A stretch of DNA of 64,000 nt from Flavobacteriales bacterium (GCA_016722445.1 JADKIZ010000019.1:1-64000), one strand, 5' to 3'; shown: positions 9,024 to 19,412, counted from the stretch's first letter. A program made the numbers and translations. The notes: generated by a model from the sequence alone, not told the origin.

Positions 9024-10721
9024 TTATTGATTCAAATAAATGAGTTTGGTCTGATATGCACCGCTGCTCACTATTCTTTCTCCAGCTTGTATTCCTTCGC
9101 GAACTACAATCTGACTTCCATTTCTGTCGCCAGTGGAGATGTATCGAAGTTCATATTGTTCTGAAGAATTTTTCACGAAGACAACAGGTCTGCCTTCAAT
9201 TTCTGTTACGGATTCTTCGGGTAATGCCATTACTTCTTGACCACCGTCGTGGATGGTCCAGACATTCACAAACTCTCCCAACTTGAGTTCTCCATCCAGA
9301 TTATTAACTTCGAAAAGTACGCGCTGTGATTGGTTCGATGCGTTAAACTCTTGAACCAGACTAACCAATTTTACATCCGATGCTGTATGAAAATCCTCCA
9401 TGCACTGAACGTTGTATCCTTTGGCAGACTCGATGGCTTCAACATCTTTCTCATATGCTTGCGCCTCCACATACACACGATCCAAATTATTCACTGCAAA
9501 AAGCAATTGGCCACCATTGACAGAAGATCCTTCACTGAGGACAAACGGCGCAACAATACCCGAAACGGGCGAAACCAAAGTGATGTTCTTCGCACCGGAC
9601 TGAAAAAGTTCTCGATTGCTTTTGGCGATAGCCAAACGGGATTCAGCTTCTTCAACCTCTCGTTTTGAGGCGATATCCTGTAAACTTTTCTTGCGGTCAT
9701 ACTCTTTTTGTGCTGCTTCATATTCAGCTTCGAGACGATTGCGTTCAGCCTGAATTGCAAGATCATTACCGGCATCAAGGGTCCGCTCTAAAACGGCAAG
9801 TGTCTGCCCTTTTTTAACATGTTCTCCAGGCTTCACGTTTACACGAATCAGTCTGGCTGGTTGAGGAGAAAGTATTTCGGCATGTCCGTCTGGCGCAGGA
9901 ATTACAGTCCCATACAATCTGCTGCCACTGTTAAATGCGACCTCTCCTCCTATTACCGTTCTTATTTCCAATAGAAATTGGGTCTCTTTTTCAACTAAAA
10001 ATCCTTTGGTTAAATTGACTTGTTTTTTTACGGGACCATGATCATGACCTTCATGTGCCATCGTGGTGCGGAATTCAACAGTTGGCGCAAATGCCAGCAT
10101 AACCAAAACAATAAAGGCTTTCCTATTCATTTTTCTTCGACCCAAAAAATACCCTCCAAAGATTCCAGCTATTAGCAAACCAACCCCAATCAAGTAGAGT
10201 GACATATGTGAATGTTCATGTTCTACAGATTCAGATGATTCATGGTGATGTGCAAAGTCAACTTCATGTAACTCAACTTTATCCTGCCACAAGCTGGTTC
10301 TAATGTCCAATGTCAAATCGTACATTTTTTCTGCTGGCATAATGGTTTTGATTTCATAAATTCCTTGTTTCACCTGTTTAATCTGAAAGGTCTGTTCTGG
10401 GAAAGTCGGATTATGGATGTCGATCTGCGCTGAATCAACTGGGGCATTGGACCTGAAATCACTCAGAAAAAGTGACATGGTTAATTCTTCTGTTGTTTCA
10501 ATTGGAATAAATTTCAGCAACACTTCCACGCGTTCTGTTGAAGCCTCAGTAATGGATTCTGCAGGCATCTCTGTTTCCGTATGTGCCGCTTCCTCATGGG
10601 AATGGTCGTGTTCATGATCGTGTTGAGCGAACACGGAGTAGTTCCAACTGAATATCATCAGTAGAAAAATCAACACGCGTGGTCGAGGTGTATATGATGT
10701 TTTTGTTGTCATGGTAATCAT
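9024..10721 (-). CDS. Heavy-metal RND efflux periplasmic adaptor (CusB/CzcB-like) with extra N-terminal His-rich domain
   Basis: Protein of 565 residues. Residues 1-33 form a signal peptide, followed by a His-rich run (HDHEHDHSHEE) and a roughly 110-residue beta-rich periplasmic domain. Around 165-215 two hydrophobic segments flank a short basic loop (GRRKMNRK) and are followed by a second His motif, AHEGHDHG. The standard adaptor core then follows: lipoyl-like half RVNVKPGEHVKKGQTLAVLE, a coiled-coil hairpin, LVSPVSGIVAPFVLSEGSSV and beta-barrel. It links the RND pump to TolC across the periplasm. Its start overlaps the tolC-like stop by 4 bases (coupled translation). It looks like a metal-binding envelope protein fused to an adaptor. 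Confidence 0.9.
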   Translation of the reverse strand: MITMTTKTSYTPRPRVLIFLLMIFSWNYSVFAQHDHEHDHSHEEAAHTETEMPAESITEASTERVEVLLKFIPIETTEELTMSLFLSDFRSNAPVDSAQIDIHNPTFPEQTFQIKQVKQGIYEIKTIMPAEKMYDLTLDIRTSLWQDKVELHEVDFAHHHESSESVEHEHSHMSLYLIGVGLLIAGIFGGYFLGRRKMNRKAFIVLVMLAFAPTVEFRTTMAHEGHDHGPVKKQVNLTKGFLVEKETQFLLEIRTVIGGEVAFNSGSRLYGTVIPAPDGHAEILSPQPARLIRVNVKPGEHVKKGQTLAVLERTLDAGNDLAIQAERNRLEAEYEAAQKEYDRKKSLQDIASKREVEEAESRLAIAKSNRELFQSGAKNITLVSPVSGIVAPFVLSEGSSVNGGQLLFAVNNLDRVYVEAQAYEKDVEAIESAKGYNVQCMEDFHTASDVKLVSLVQEFNASNQSQRVLFEVNNLDGELKLGEFVNVWTIHDGGQEVMALPEESVTEIEGRPVVFVKNSSEQYELRYISTGDRNGSQIVVREGIQAGERIVSSGAYQTKLIYLNQ

Positions 10722-11929
10722 TGCTTTGTGTTGAAATAGTAATTCAATTCTTCAGTAGCCAGTGAATATTGGTATGCTGCACGAGCAAATTCCAATCGAT
10801 AGTTTAGAATATCCCTCAATGTCCTGAGGTATGTAGTGTAACTTGTTTCGCCCTGATTAAAATACCGTTGTGCCGCTGTTGCCAATTCTTTTGATACGGG
10901 TAAGCTACTTTTCAAATGATATTTCAACGAAGACTGAGCTGTTCCCCATTGTAGCATCGCGTTTTGGCCAGCTGTGTTGATGGCAGAATTGGTCTCTGAC
11001 TGTTGTGCAATCATGGCTTCTTCCCTCGCTTTTGCAGCTTTGATTGATCCTGAATATTGCCAAAACCAAAGGGGAATAGTTAAACCAATCTGCCACCTCA
11101 TATTCACTGGTGTTTCTTTGCCGGATTGATTCAAATATCCAAGTTGAATTCCCGGAAGCGATTTGTTTTTTTCAACCCGAAGTTGGCTTTTGCTTAAATC
11201 AACCTGACTATTCACAACATCGGATTCAATGGAGTGGATACTTCCAAAAACCATATCAGGAGCTTCGTTACTCCATTCAGTATCTAGAAATGGAAGCACA
11301 CTTATACTGTCAGTTGATGAAATGTAATATTTCAACAGATTCATCGAATTTTCATAATCCGTCATGGCTTGGACATAATTCTGATGCACCTGTCCATATT
11401 CAAGTTCGGCAAAACTCTTCTCAAGAAAATCGATATCTCCGGCTATAAATCTTGTGGAAGCCATTTCATATATAGTTCGAAGGAGTGTGTCTTGCTGATG
11501 TAATAATTCTGCGAGGGAAGCATGATAACGGGCTTCGTGAAAGGCCTTACTCGCCTCGAGAATGAATATTTGTTTTTCGAGAAGGGCATAATTCCCTTGC
11601 AGCGCAGCAGCGTCAGTCAGCATTTTTCGGCGACTGACATATACACCGGGGAAATCAAAATTTTGATTGACACCAACGGCATAAAACTGTCCTGTCGGAC
11701 TTTGAATCCCAATAGAAGGATTGGGTAGTGAAAATGCCGTACGCTTCTCGTGATTTGCAGCTTCTGTGAGCTTTTTCTGGGCGGTCAATGCCGGATGCTG
11801 GTCGCCTACACGTTGTATGAATTCATCTCTGGTTAAAATTATTTGAGATGTAGACAATTCTGGAAACATGCAAATGAAAACCAGAAATAGGATCAATGCT
11901 GCATTTGTGTATCCTTTGTTAGATTTCAT
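10718..11929 (-). CDS. TolC-family outer membrane efflux protein (CusC/CzcC-like)
   Basis: Protein of 403 residues with a signal peptide (about 1-29). Long amphipathic helices and the repeated outer-membrane-efflux pattern are visible: NPSIGIQSPTG, LSLPG-like GIQLGYLNQSG, and the conserved IPLWFWQYSG box before the second coiled-coil. It forms the outer membrane duct for the RND pump. It overlaps the pump gene by 11 bases and the adaptor gene by 4, showing tight coupling. Confidence 0.92.
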   Translation of the reverse strand: MKSNKGYTNAALILFLVFICMFPELSTSQIILTRDEFIQRVGDQHPALTAQKKLTEAANHEKRTAFSLPNPSIGIQSPTGQFYAVGVNQNFDFPGVYVSRRKMLTDAAALQGNYALLEKQIFILEASKAFHEARYHASLAELLHQQDTLLRTIYEMASTRFIAGDIDFLEKSFAELEYGQVHQNYVQAMTDYENSMNLLKYYISSTDSISVLPFLDTEWSNEAPDMVFGSIHSIESDVVNSQVDLSKSQLRVEKNKSLPGIQLGYLNQSGKETPVNMRWQIGLTIPLWFWQYSGSIKAAKAREEAMIAQQSETNSAINTAGQNAMLQWGTAQSSLKYHLKSSLPVSKELATAAQRYFNQGETSYTTYLRTLRDILNYRLEFARAAYQYSLATEELNYYFNTKQ

Positions 11930-14900
11930 CTTTGTTGCGGTTCTTTTTGTGGAAATAATTTTTCATGGCTTTTTCGCCAACGGCTCGAAAAACAACAGGA
12001 GTGACAATCACATCCAATAAGGTGGATGATATCAATCCACCTAAAATGACTGTGGCTACTGGATAAAGAATCTCTTTACCAGGAGCCTGAGGATCTAATG
12101 TGAGTGGAATCAAAGCGAGTGAAGCGACGAGTGCCGTCATCATCACGGGCACTAGTCTTTCCAGTGAGCCTCGAATCACCATTTGATCCGAAAACTTCTC
12201 ACCTTCATACTCTACCAGATGGATGTAGTGTGATATCATCATGATTCCATTTCGTGATGCTATGCCGGTGAGTGTAATAAATCCAACCATGGTGGCAACT
12301 GAAAAAACGCCTCCAGTAATCCAGACAGCAATCACACTGCCAACCAATGCAAGTGGAATGTTCAGCATGATTTGAAGAACGATTCTCCACGTTTTGAAAT
12401 AATAATACAACACACTGAAGATGCCAATAAATGCAAGTATTGCCATCCACATCATTTGCGACGATGCACGTTTCTGAGCCTCAAATTGACCTCCATAAAC
12501 GAGATAAGTTCCTGTTGGAAGTTGAATTTGATCATGAATGGTTTGTTTGATTTCTTCAACAGTGCTTCCCAAATCGCGACCTTGTACATTGCAGCTTACG
12601 AAAATTTTCCTTTGTGTATTTTCATGGGATATCTGATTCACTGAATAGGTGTATTCAATGTTCGCAATCCTTTCTAGGGGGATTAAAGTGCCATCTGGTG
12701 CGTCCACCAATGTTTGTCTGATCTGTTCAATATCACTTCTTCCTTCATCGGTTGTCCGTAGTATGATATCAAAGGATTTTTGTCCATCGAGAATTTGACC
12801 TGTGCGCGTTCCGTTGTAAAATACTTCCAGATCTCTGGCCACTTTGCCAGCTTGTAAACCATAACGTTTGAGGGCTTCTCTGTCGATTTTGATCAATAAT
12901 TGAGGAACCATTTGCTGACGTTCGACCTGTACATCAGTGGTTCCCTCAACATTGGAAATTGCTGCTGCTATTTCTGTGGCGGTTAGCCTCATTTCATTCA
13001 AATCTTTACCGAATAATTTGATGGAAACCTGAGCCTTTACCCCGCTCAACAGGTGTTCAACTCGATGTGATATAGGCTGACCTAGTTCTACACTGACACC
13101 TTTTAAAATGCGCAGGCGTGATCTTAGGTCAGCAATGATCTCTTCTCGTTCCCGTTCACTTTGTTGATCGATCACCACATCAATTTCACTATTGGATACT
13201 GGCTCGACGTGTTCGTCCAATTCAGCTCGGCCAGTTCTGCGACTCACATAAGCTACGCCTTTCACCTCCAACATCAACTTCTCTGCGATGGTTCCGATTC
13301 TGTTGCTTTCTTCCAATGATGTGCCAGGAGGCGCATATAAGTTCACTGTAAAACTTCCTTCATTGAATGGGGGAAGAAATTCGGTGCCAAAAAATGGAAC
13401 GATGGCCACTGCACCTCCAACCAACACAATAGCAATTGTGATGATCAGCTTGGGTTGTCCAATGGTGCGACTCAATATCCATCTGTCTTTTTGTTTCAAC
13501 CATTTGACCAAAGAGGTGTCTTTGTGCTCCTCATGAATTCCTGATGAAAAGAATTTTTTCCAGGAAGACATTTTTCCATTGACCGACTTAGAAGGGCGTA
13601 TAAAAAGCGCACACAATGCGGGAGTGACTGTAAGTGACACCAACAGCGAAGCGATGATACTAGTTATATAAGCAATTCCAAGAGGTGCAAATATTTTTCC
13701 TTCGATTCCCTGTAACCAGAACAATGGCAAAAACACGAGCACAACAATGATTGTCGCATAGACAATCGAATTGCGAACTTCACTGCTGGCTTGATAGATC
13801 ACTCTTAAGAAGGGTTGTTTTTGATCTATTGGAAGTCGATGATTTTCTTTCAACCGACGGAAGACATTTTCGACATCGACTATGGCATCGTCAACCAATT
13901 CACCAATAGCAATGGCAAGACCACCAAGTGTAAGTGTATTGATTGAAATTCCAAAGATTTTGAAAATGATGGCTGTGATGACAATGGAAAGGGGTATTGC
14001 CGTGAGTGTGATGACTGTAGTCCTGAAGTTCATCAGAAACAACAACAATATAATAATCACAAGAAAGAACCCATCTCTTAATGCTTCCTCTACATTGTTT
14101 ACCGAGTTTTCAATGAAGTGTTTTTGCTGGAATATTTCAGGATTGATTTTTACATCGGCTGGCATGGAGGAGCGCAGTTCTTCGATGGCTCTTTCGATGT
14201 CGTTTGTCAATTCTACCGTATTCGCTGAAGGTTGTTTTTCAATGGTGAGTATCACCGCAGGTTTGCCGTTCACTCCAGCATCCCCGCGTTTGATGGCAGC
14301 TCCAAATTGTATATCTGCAACTTGAGACAACAATACGGGTTGACCATCTTTATTGCTCAATACTGTATTTTCAAGATCCTCGATGGATGTGGCCCTCGCT
14401 ACATTTCTGATATAAACTTCGGAGCCGTATGAGTCCAGAAAACCACCCGTACTGTTGTTGCTATTCATTCGCAATGCAGCTTCAACATTGTCAATAGTCA
14501 ATGCAAATTGCTTCAACCTTTGTGATGAGATGAGTACCTGAAATTGAAGTTTATCTCCTCCTATCGGAATCACTTGACTAACACCTTTGACAGACATCAA
14601 TCTTCTTCTGATGGTGAACTCGGCAAGTGTGCGCAATTCAGCTGCACTGGTCATCTCACCGCTCACAGAAACATTCATGATTTGTCCCATGATACTGCTC
14701 ACTGGCCCCATCACTGGAGTGATTCCTTCAGGCAATTGAACCATCAGGAGTTTTTCACTCACCATTTGTCTGGCGAGGTAAATATTCGTACCCCATTCAA
14801 ATTCGACATAGACAAGTCCAATTCCAATACCGGAAGTGCTTCGAATGGCTTCAACCCCTGGCGAACCGTTCAAAGCTGTTTCCACCGGAAGTACTATTTG

Positions 14901-15089
14901 GGTTTCTATTTCTTCCGGTGCCATTCCGTTGGCCTCCAGAAATATCGTCACCCTTGGACGATTCAGATCGGGCAAGACGTCTATCGGCAAGCCTTTGATG
15001 GTAATGAAACCATAAACCAAGATCAACGCCGCAAGCGCCGTTATGAATAACCGATTACGCAAGGCATATCGGATGATATGATTCAACAT
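11919..15089 (-). CDS. Heavy-metal efflux RND transporter (CusA/CzcA family)
   Basis: Inner-membrane proton/metal antiporter. I start at MLNHIIRYALRNR because CusA/CzcA proteins begin this way; a start 22 codons upstream is open. About 1056 residues with 12 membrane segments. Family marks: GLPIDVLPDLNRPRV after TM1, periplasmic pore domains, the TM4 charged motif IGELVDDAIVDVENVFRRL (Asp and Glu needed for proton transfer), and ITLTGIASRNGIMMISHY near TM11. It is first of the three efflux genes. Cation specificity (Cu/Ag versus Co/Zn/Cd) cannot be settled by eye. Confidence 0.95.
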   Translation of the reverse strand: MLNHIIRYALRNRLFITALAALILVYGFITIKGLPIDVLPDLNRPRVTIFLEANGMAPEEIETQIVLPVETALNGSPGVEAIRSTSGIGIGLVYVEFEWGTNIYLARQMVSEKLLMVQLPEGITPVMGPVSSIMGQIMNVSVSGEMTSAAELRTLAEFTIRRRLMSVKGVSQVIPIGGDKLQFQVLISSQRLKQFALTIDNVEAALRMNSNNSTGGFLDSYGSEVYIRNVARATSIEDLENTVLSNKDGQPVLLSQVADIQFGAAIKRGDAGVNGKPAVILTIEKQPSANTVELTNDIERAIEELRSSMPADVKINPEIFQQKHFIENSVNNVEEALRDGFFLVIIILLLFLMNFRTTVITLTAIPLSIVITAIIFKIFGISINTLTLGGLAIAIGELVDDAIVDVENVFRRLKENHRLPIDQKQPFLRVIYQASSEVRNSIVYATIIVVLVFLPLFWLQGIEGKIFAPLGIAYITSIIASLLVSLTVTPALCALFIRPSKSVNGKMSSWKKFFSSGIHEEHKDTSLVKWLKQKDRWILSRTIGQPKLIITIAIVLVGGAVAIVPFFGTEFLPPFNEGSFTVNLYAPPGTSLEESNRIGTIAEKLMLEVKGVAYVSRRTGRAELDEHVEPVSNSEIDVVIDQQSEREREEIIADLRSRLRILKGVSVELGQPISHRVEHLLSGVKAQVSIKLFGKDLNEMRLTATEIAAAISNVEGTTDVQVERQQMVPQLLIKIDREALKRYGLQAGKVARDLEVFYNGTRTGQILDGQKSFDIILRTTDEGRSDIEQIRQTLVDAPDGTLIPLERIANIEYTYSVNQISHENTQRKIFVSCNVQGRDLGSTVEEIKQTIHDQIQLPTGTYLVYGGQFEAQKRASSQMMWMAILAFIGIFSVLYYYFKTWRIVLQIMLNIPLALVGSVIAVWITGGVFSVATMVGFITLTGIASRNGIMMISHYIHLVEYEGEKFSDQMVIRGSLERLVPVMMTALVASLALIPLTLDPQAPGKEILYPVATVILGGLISSTLLDVIVTPVVFRAVGEKAMKNYFHKKNRNKDEI

Positions 15090-15195
15090 GATGAATGCTT
15101 TAGGATGATTCCTGAATGGAAAGGTCTGTACATTCCGAAGGAGATGCACGTTCATTCATCCGGAAATTGGATAATCCCGGATGACATCAAAAATC

Positions 15196-15570
15196 CTAAA
15201 GTTTGGGAGGTTGCCAGAAATCGAGAGGATCAGGATTTCTAAAAGCAAAGAGATAGTGTGAATTTTTAATGTCTACCACAGGGAAATTCTCAAAAACCAA
15301 CTCGGTTTGATGTTCTTCAATTACCTGAAAATGTGGTAATGGAAGGTCGTCATCACCAAATGGAAGATTGCCACAATGGTTGTGTGTATGTTCATGTCCC
15401 AAATCTTTGCAATAATGCGTATGCATGAATTCTGCGAAGGTGAGATCAGGCTCGTCCAGTTTATGCTCCAGAAAATGCAATACCAGTCCGGGCACCATCA
15501 TCAGATCGCGCGTTCCGGTTTGGAAAAAAAGAAAAACCGGCAATGCTATGAACAGGACTATTTTCTTCAA
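15196..15570 (-). CDS. Small exported His/Cys-rich protein upstream of CusA
   Basis: Protein of 124 residues with hydrophobic N-terminus (MKKIVLFIALPVFLFF). The middle contains HTHYCKDLGHEHTHNHC, a dense His/Cys cluster well suited to binding Cu, Zn or Ni. The C-terminus ends in DFWQPPKL. It lies about 100 bp before the RND gene on the same strand, so it is likely the first gene of the efflux operon. Similar short proteins precede metal RND genes in Bacteroidota; no defined function is known to me. Confidence 0.75.
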   Translation of the reverse strand: MKKIVLFIALPVFLFFQTGTRDLMMVPGLVLHFLEHKLDEPDLTFAEFMHTHYCKDLGHEHTHNHCGNLPFGDDDLPLPHFQVIEEHQTELVFENFPVVDIKNSHYLFAFRNPDPLDFWQPPKL

Positions 15571-15626
15571 TCTGGTGTAAATATATACGTTTCCTTTTAC
15601 ACAGGATCGTCGAAAATGTTTCCGTA

Positions 15627-18041
15627 TTACTCTGTCTTAAGCACTGGGGCCGGATCATGGCCTGAAACGCGATATGCTACAAAGACGATCGTAAGGAATG
15701 CCACAACAATGGATGCCAAAGAAGCCACCACATACGTCTGCCACTGTTGATTCACGCTGAATGCAAAGGAACTGAGCCATTGTTGAACCAGCATAAAAGA
15801 ACAAAAGCTACCCACGATCACTGAAATGATGATCATAGACAATTGTTCTTTCATTGCTACAAACATGAGTTGTCTGGTTTCAGCACCGAGTACCTTACGA
15901 ATGGCCAGTTCTTTTGACTTCATACCGGATAATATTCTGGTGAGGGCAAATAAACCGGCACATGCAATGATGACAGATAATAAGGCAAAAGCATTCAGGA
16001 CTTTATTCATCCTGGATTCCCGTAGATATTCTTTGTTGATGTGATCCTGCAGCATGGTGTAATCAAATGGTGCATTTGTGACATTTTGTTCCCACACGGT
16101 TTTGATATGATTCAACGTTTGTTCATTCATATCATTCAACTTGATCACGGCGAATTTGCCAAATTGAGCAAACTCAAAATTTGATCTTTTGGTAATATCA
16201 AGCACAAAAGGACCTACCGGATGGTGCAGACTTTTGTTGTGAAAATCTTCCACAACTCCGACAATTCGCTCTTCACCACTCAACGAACTGAATCGCTGAT
16301 TGATGGCATCTTCCGGATTTTCAAAACCCAGCATTTTGGTGGCAGATCTGTTCACAATGATTGAAAGGGAATCCTCAAGTTGGATATCCTTGTCGTAATC
16401 TCTTCCTGCAATCAATGTCATGCCTACAGTTTTCACGAAATCCTCATCAATAGCCAATGCCGGGACATAACGGAATTCATCACCCGTAAGATCTCCAAAA
16501 CGATATTCATGGTTGTTGTTATTCACACCAATTACTTCATTCAGGATACTTACTGATTTCACCCCTGAATGAGTGAGTAGTTGCTTTTTGAAGGTTTCAT
16601 AGTCATAGCCAAGAGCAGTATTGCTGATGTACAACAGGATGATGTTTTCATCCGAAAAGCCTTTGTTTTTAGTCAGCATATAATTGAACTGCTTCCCGGC
16701 AGAAATTGAAAATATAATAATCACTACAGCCAGACTAAATTGCAGAGTCACCATGCTTTTCCTGAAAATTTTTCCGCTGCGACTATTGCGAATACCACCT
16801 TTGAAGAATTGGCCAATTTTGATTTTGCTTACCACATAAGCCGGATATAATCCAGAAGCCAAACCTGTAATCAGGATGATCAACAGCAGCGTGAGTAGCA
16901 AACCTGGACTGAAAAGATAAGCCCATGAAATATTCAAATCAAAGTAACTGATGAGCCAGGGTCGTACCATCATCAATAAACCAAGACCAGCCAAAAAAGC
17001 CACGATTGCGAGTATCAAAGCTTCAATGGTAAACTGAATGATCAGTTGCAGATTGGTTGCTCCAGCCACCTTCCTCGCTCCTATTTCTTTCATTCTGCTT
17101 CCTAATGTCACGGTCGTCATATTGATAAAATTCACCACAGCAACAACCACAAGTAGAATGGCACAACTGATAAAGATGTATATGAATTTGCGATCGCTGT
17201 TAGCGCCCATTTCGAATTCCAAATGTGAATCGAGGTGAATGGATGATATTGGCTGCGCGTGCAATGTGATCATATTTTGCAAAGCAGGTATTTCATGTTT
17301 CCGCACGAATTCCGGCAGACGCGAAGTCAGCTGCTCGATCTGAACGCCAGGCCTCAGTTTAACATAAGTCCACACCGGATTCCAGACCCAATTGTTTTTC
17401 ATGCCCGGAGCAATGGATTCGAGGGTGGAAAGCGAGAGTATTGCCCGCGGTTTAAAGTGTGATGGTCCACCTTCAGTGAAAACACCTGTAATGACACATC
17501 TGTATTTTTCAAGACCAGCCAATAGTACCGTTTTGCCAACGGGTGTCTCTTGTCCAAACCATTTTTGACCCAATTCTTCTGAGACAATCAGGTTGAAGGG
17601 TTGATCTAACACACTTTCCGCAGAACCTTGTTTAAGGGGTATGTCGAATACATCAAATAAATTGGAATCCGCATAATAAATATACTCCTCGTTATATAAG
17701 TCGTTGTTCTCAAGTCTGAATGATTTTAAAGGCACCTGAAAGTCGAAAACCTGAACAATTTCTTCGATGAAATCCGGATAATCTGTTTCCATGGCCTTGG
17801 CCATCGGATAAGGCAAACTAGATGAATTTTCGATGTAAGTACCGCTATTGATCACTTCTGTAATCCGATACACACGTTCATGATCTTCAAGATTTCTGTC
17901 GAAAGCAATCTCCCTGCTGATAAAAAAAGCCATGGCAATGATGGCTGCCATACTTAGTGCCAGTCCAGTAAGGTTGATGATGACAGCAAATCGGTTTCTT
18001 TTATAACTTCCTAAAGCGGATGAAAAGTAATTATGACGCAT
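15627..18041 (-). CDS. FtsX/MacB-type ABC transporter permease
   Basis: Membrane protein of 804 residues with two FtsX repeats. The first membrane segment is followed by a MacB-type periplasmic domain starting near ITEVINSG. Three membrane segments lie around 280-400 (FINMTTVTLGSRMKEIGARKVAGAT is the hallmark coupling loop), then TM5, a second periplasmic domain, and a C-terminal trio with LSGMKSKELAIRKVLGAE. No ABC ATPase lies nearby, as is common for this expanded Bacteroidota family. Substrate unknown. Confidence 0.9.
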   Translation of the reverse strand: MRHNYFSSALGSYKRNRFAVIINLTGLALSMAAIIAMAFFISREIAFDRNLEDHERVYRITEVINSGTYIENSSSLPYPMAKAMETDYPDFIEEIVQVFDFQVPLKSFRLENNDLYNEEYIYYADSNLFDVFDIPLKQGSAESVLDQPFNLIVSEELGQKWFGQETPVGKTVLLAGLEKYRCVITGVFTEGGPSHFKPRAILSLSTLESIAPGMKNNWVWNPVWTYVKLRPGVQIEQLTSRLPEFVRKHEIPALQNMITLHAQPISSIHLDSHLEFEMGANSDRKFIYIFISCAILLVVVAVVNFINMTTVTLGSRMKEIGARKVAGATNLQLIIQFTIEALILAIVAFLAGLGLLMMVRPWLISYFDLNISWAYLFSPGLLLTLLLIILITGLASGLYPAYVVSKIKIGQFFKGGIRNSRSGKIFRKSMVTLQFSLAVVIIIFSISAGKQFNYMLTKNKGFSDENIILLYISNTALGYDYETFKKQLLTHSGVKSVSILNEVIGVNNNNHEYRFGDLTGDEFRYVPALAIDEDFVKTVGMTLIAGRDYDKDIQLEDSLSIIVNRSATKMLGFENPEDAINQRFSSLSGEERIVGVVEDFHNKSLHHPVGPFVLDITKRSNFEFAQFGKFAVIKLNDMNEQTLNHIKTVWEQNVTNAPFDYTMLQDHINKEYLRESRMNKVLNAFALLSVIIACAGLFALTRILSGMKSKELAIRKVLGAETRQLMFVAMKEQLSMIIISVIVGSFCSFMLVQQWLSSFAFSVNQQWQTYVVASLASIVVAFLTIVFVAYRVSGHDPAPVLKTE

Positions 18042-18170
18042 AGTCGTGGAGTTTCACCCTAAAACTCAGCATTCGAAATACGAGGATCAATTTTTTTTGA
18101 TAAATGGATGAAGGATATGAAGGACGGAATTCGGGGTATCGCCACTGATACCATTCACAACATTTGACAT

Positions 18171-18200
18171 AAAAAAAGGCAACCACTTGTGTGGTTGCCT
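18171..18200 (-). terminator. Rho-independent terminator after the LPP20 gene
   Basis: A 10-bp perfect stem AGGCAACCAC/GTGGTTGCCT with loop TTGT (18177-18200). On the minus strand it is followed by seven T. It ends 25 bp after the lipoprotein stop codon, so it ends that transcript before the permease gene. Confidence 0.88.
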
Positions 18201-18224
18201 GGATATGTGCATCAATGAATCGGA

Positions 18225-18787
18225 TTACTCGCCTTCTCCCAACTCCTCAATTTTCTTCAACTCTTCGTCCAATATGTCTTCAATTGCTTTTCTTTCTGCC
18301 TCATTCAATTTGGCATCCAGTTTAGCTTGTCTTTTCATGAATCTGTACATATCGCGTTTGTGAATTTCATAAGCGATAAACACAGTGTACTTGCCTTCTG
18401 CATTCAGGTATTTTTCTTCACCAATCTTACGCAAATCAGCAATGGTTGTATTTGTCACCTCACGAATCAACGATTGGAATTTATCATTGATTTCACTGCC
18501 ACTTGTCGTTTCATTTTCGTGAAGGTATTGATCTGTAACCACTTTCATTCTGGTTTCTACCTGTTGAGCAAGTTCCTTCTTGGCATTGAGGTCAGCCTTT
18601 TGTTTGGCGATGTTTTCATCGCTGCTGTCACCTTTCCTTTAGCTCTGAAGTATCTTGAAGTACTTTCATACTTGTTGCCGGAAAATGGTTCTTTCACTTT
18701 TTCTCCCATAGGAGATGACTTGCTGCAAGAGAAAAGAACAGTAACTGCTAAAAAAAGAGCCATAAAGGCAGACGTTGAGTTTTTCAT
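18225..18787 (-). CDS. LPP20-family lipoprotein, split by one frameshift
   Basis: Two reading frames make one protein. The first (from MKNSTSAFMALFLA) has a lipobox TVLFSC and NKYESTSRYFRAKGK. The second frame continues as GDSSDENIAKQKADLNAKKEL and runs to EELGEGE. The switch falls near 18640 in the AAAGGAAAGG stretch, where one added A would restore a reading of about 190 residues. The NKYxS...FRA...A.QKA pattern matches LPP20-type lipoproteins. The C-terminus is rich in Lys and Glu. Probably an outer-envelope lipoprotein of unknown role. Confidence 0.72.
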
Positions 18788-18896
18788 GTTTTTGTCATTT
18801 TTACGATTGACTTTGCAAACTTGGTAAAAACTGTGCCACTTCAATATTTAAAGTTGAAATTTATCTGGGAAAACTTCCTTGCACTTTCTTTACGCC

Positions 18897-19412
18897 ATGA
18901 ACAGAGCCAATTGGTTGGATAAAAAATGGGAATTCGGTATTTGGGCTGATGCCTTTGATAACCATCTCAGTATCATGAAGTGTACTGCTGAACAAATCAA
19001 CGATCTGATCCGTGAAGTTTCTGTCCACAAACTCACTACAAAACCGGATCACAAATGGAGTGTGAATGAACACATCGGTCATCTGTTGACCATGGAATCT
19101 TTGTGGATAGCGAGGTTGGATGATTTTGTCCTCGGTAGAGAAACATTACGACCATGGAATGGTAACAACTCGGATACGGAGGCAGGTGCATTCAACCGGC
19201 AGCGAGCTGCAAAAATTTTGGAGGACTTTGACGACATCCGAGAACCTCATGTGAAAATGCTTCGTCAACTTAAAGTCAAATCAAATGATATGAAAGTTTA
19301 TCACGAGAGACTGAAAACGCAGTTTTCCTTGGCCGATCACGTCATGTTTGTAGCAGAACACGACCAACATCATTTGGACGCTATCCGCAACATCTTAATC
19401 GAATTGCCATGA
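18897..19412 (+). CDS. DinB/YfiT-like putative metal-dependent hydrolase
   Basis: About 171 residues starting at MNRANWLDKKWEFG; a start six codons upstream is possible. Four-helix DinB fold signatures: KWSVNEHIGHLLTMESLW contains the first metal-ligand His (about 62), and VAEHDQHHLDAIRNIL provides the later His pair. Members bind a divalent metal and often act in bacillithiol-type chemistry or as unassigned hydrolases. Its TGA overlaps an ATG of the acetyltransferase reading frame (ATGA at 19409), so the two are translationally coupled. Confidence 0.85.
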   Translation: MNRANWLDKKWEFGIWADAFDNHLSIMKCTAEQINDLIREVSVHKLTTKPDHKWSVNEHIGHLLTMESLWIARLDDFVLGRETLRPWNGNNSDTEAGAFNRQRAAKILEDFDDIREPHVKMLRQLKVKSNDMKVYHERLKTQFSLADHVMFVAEHDQHHLDAIRNILIELP

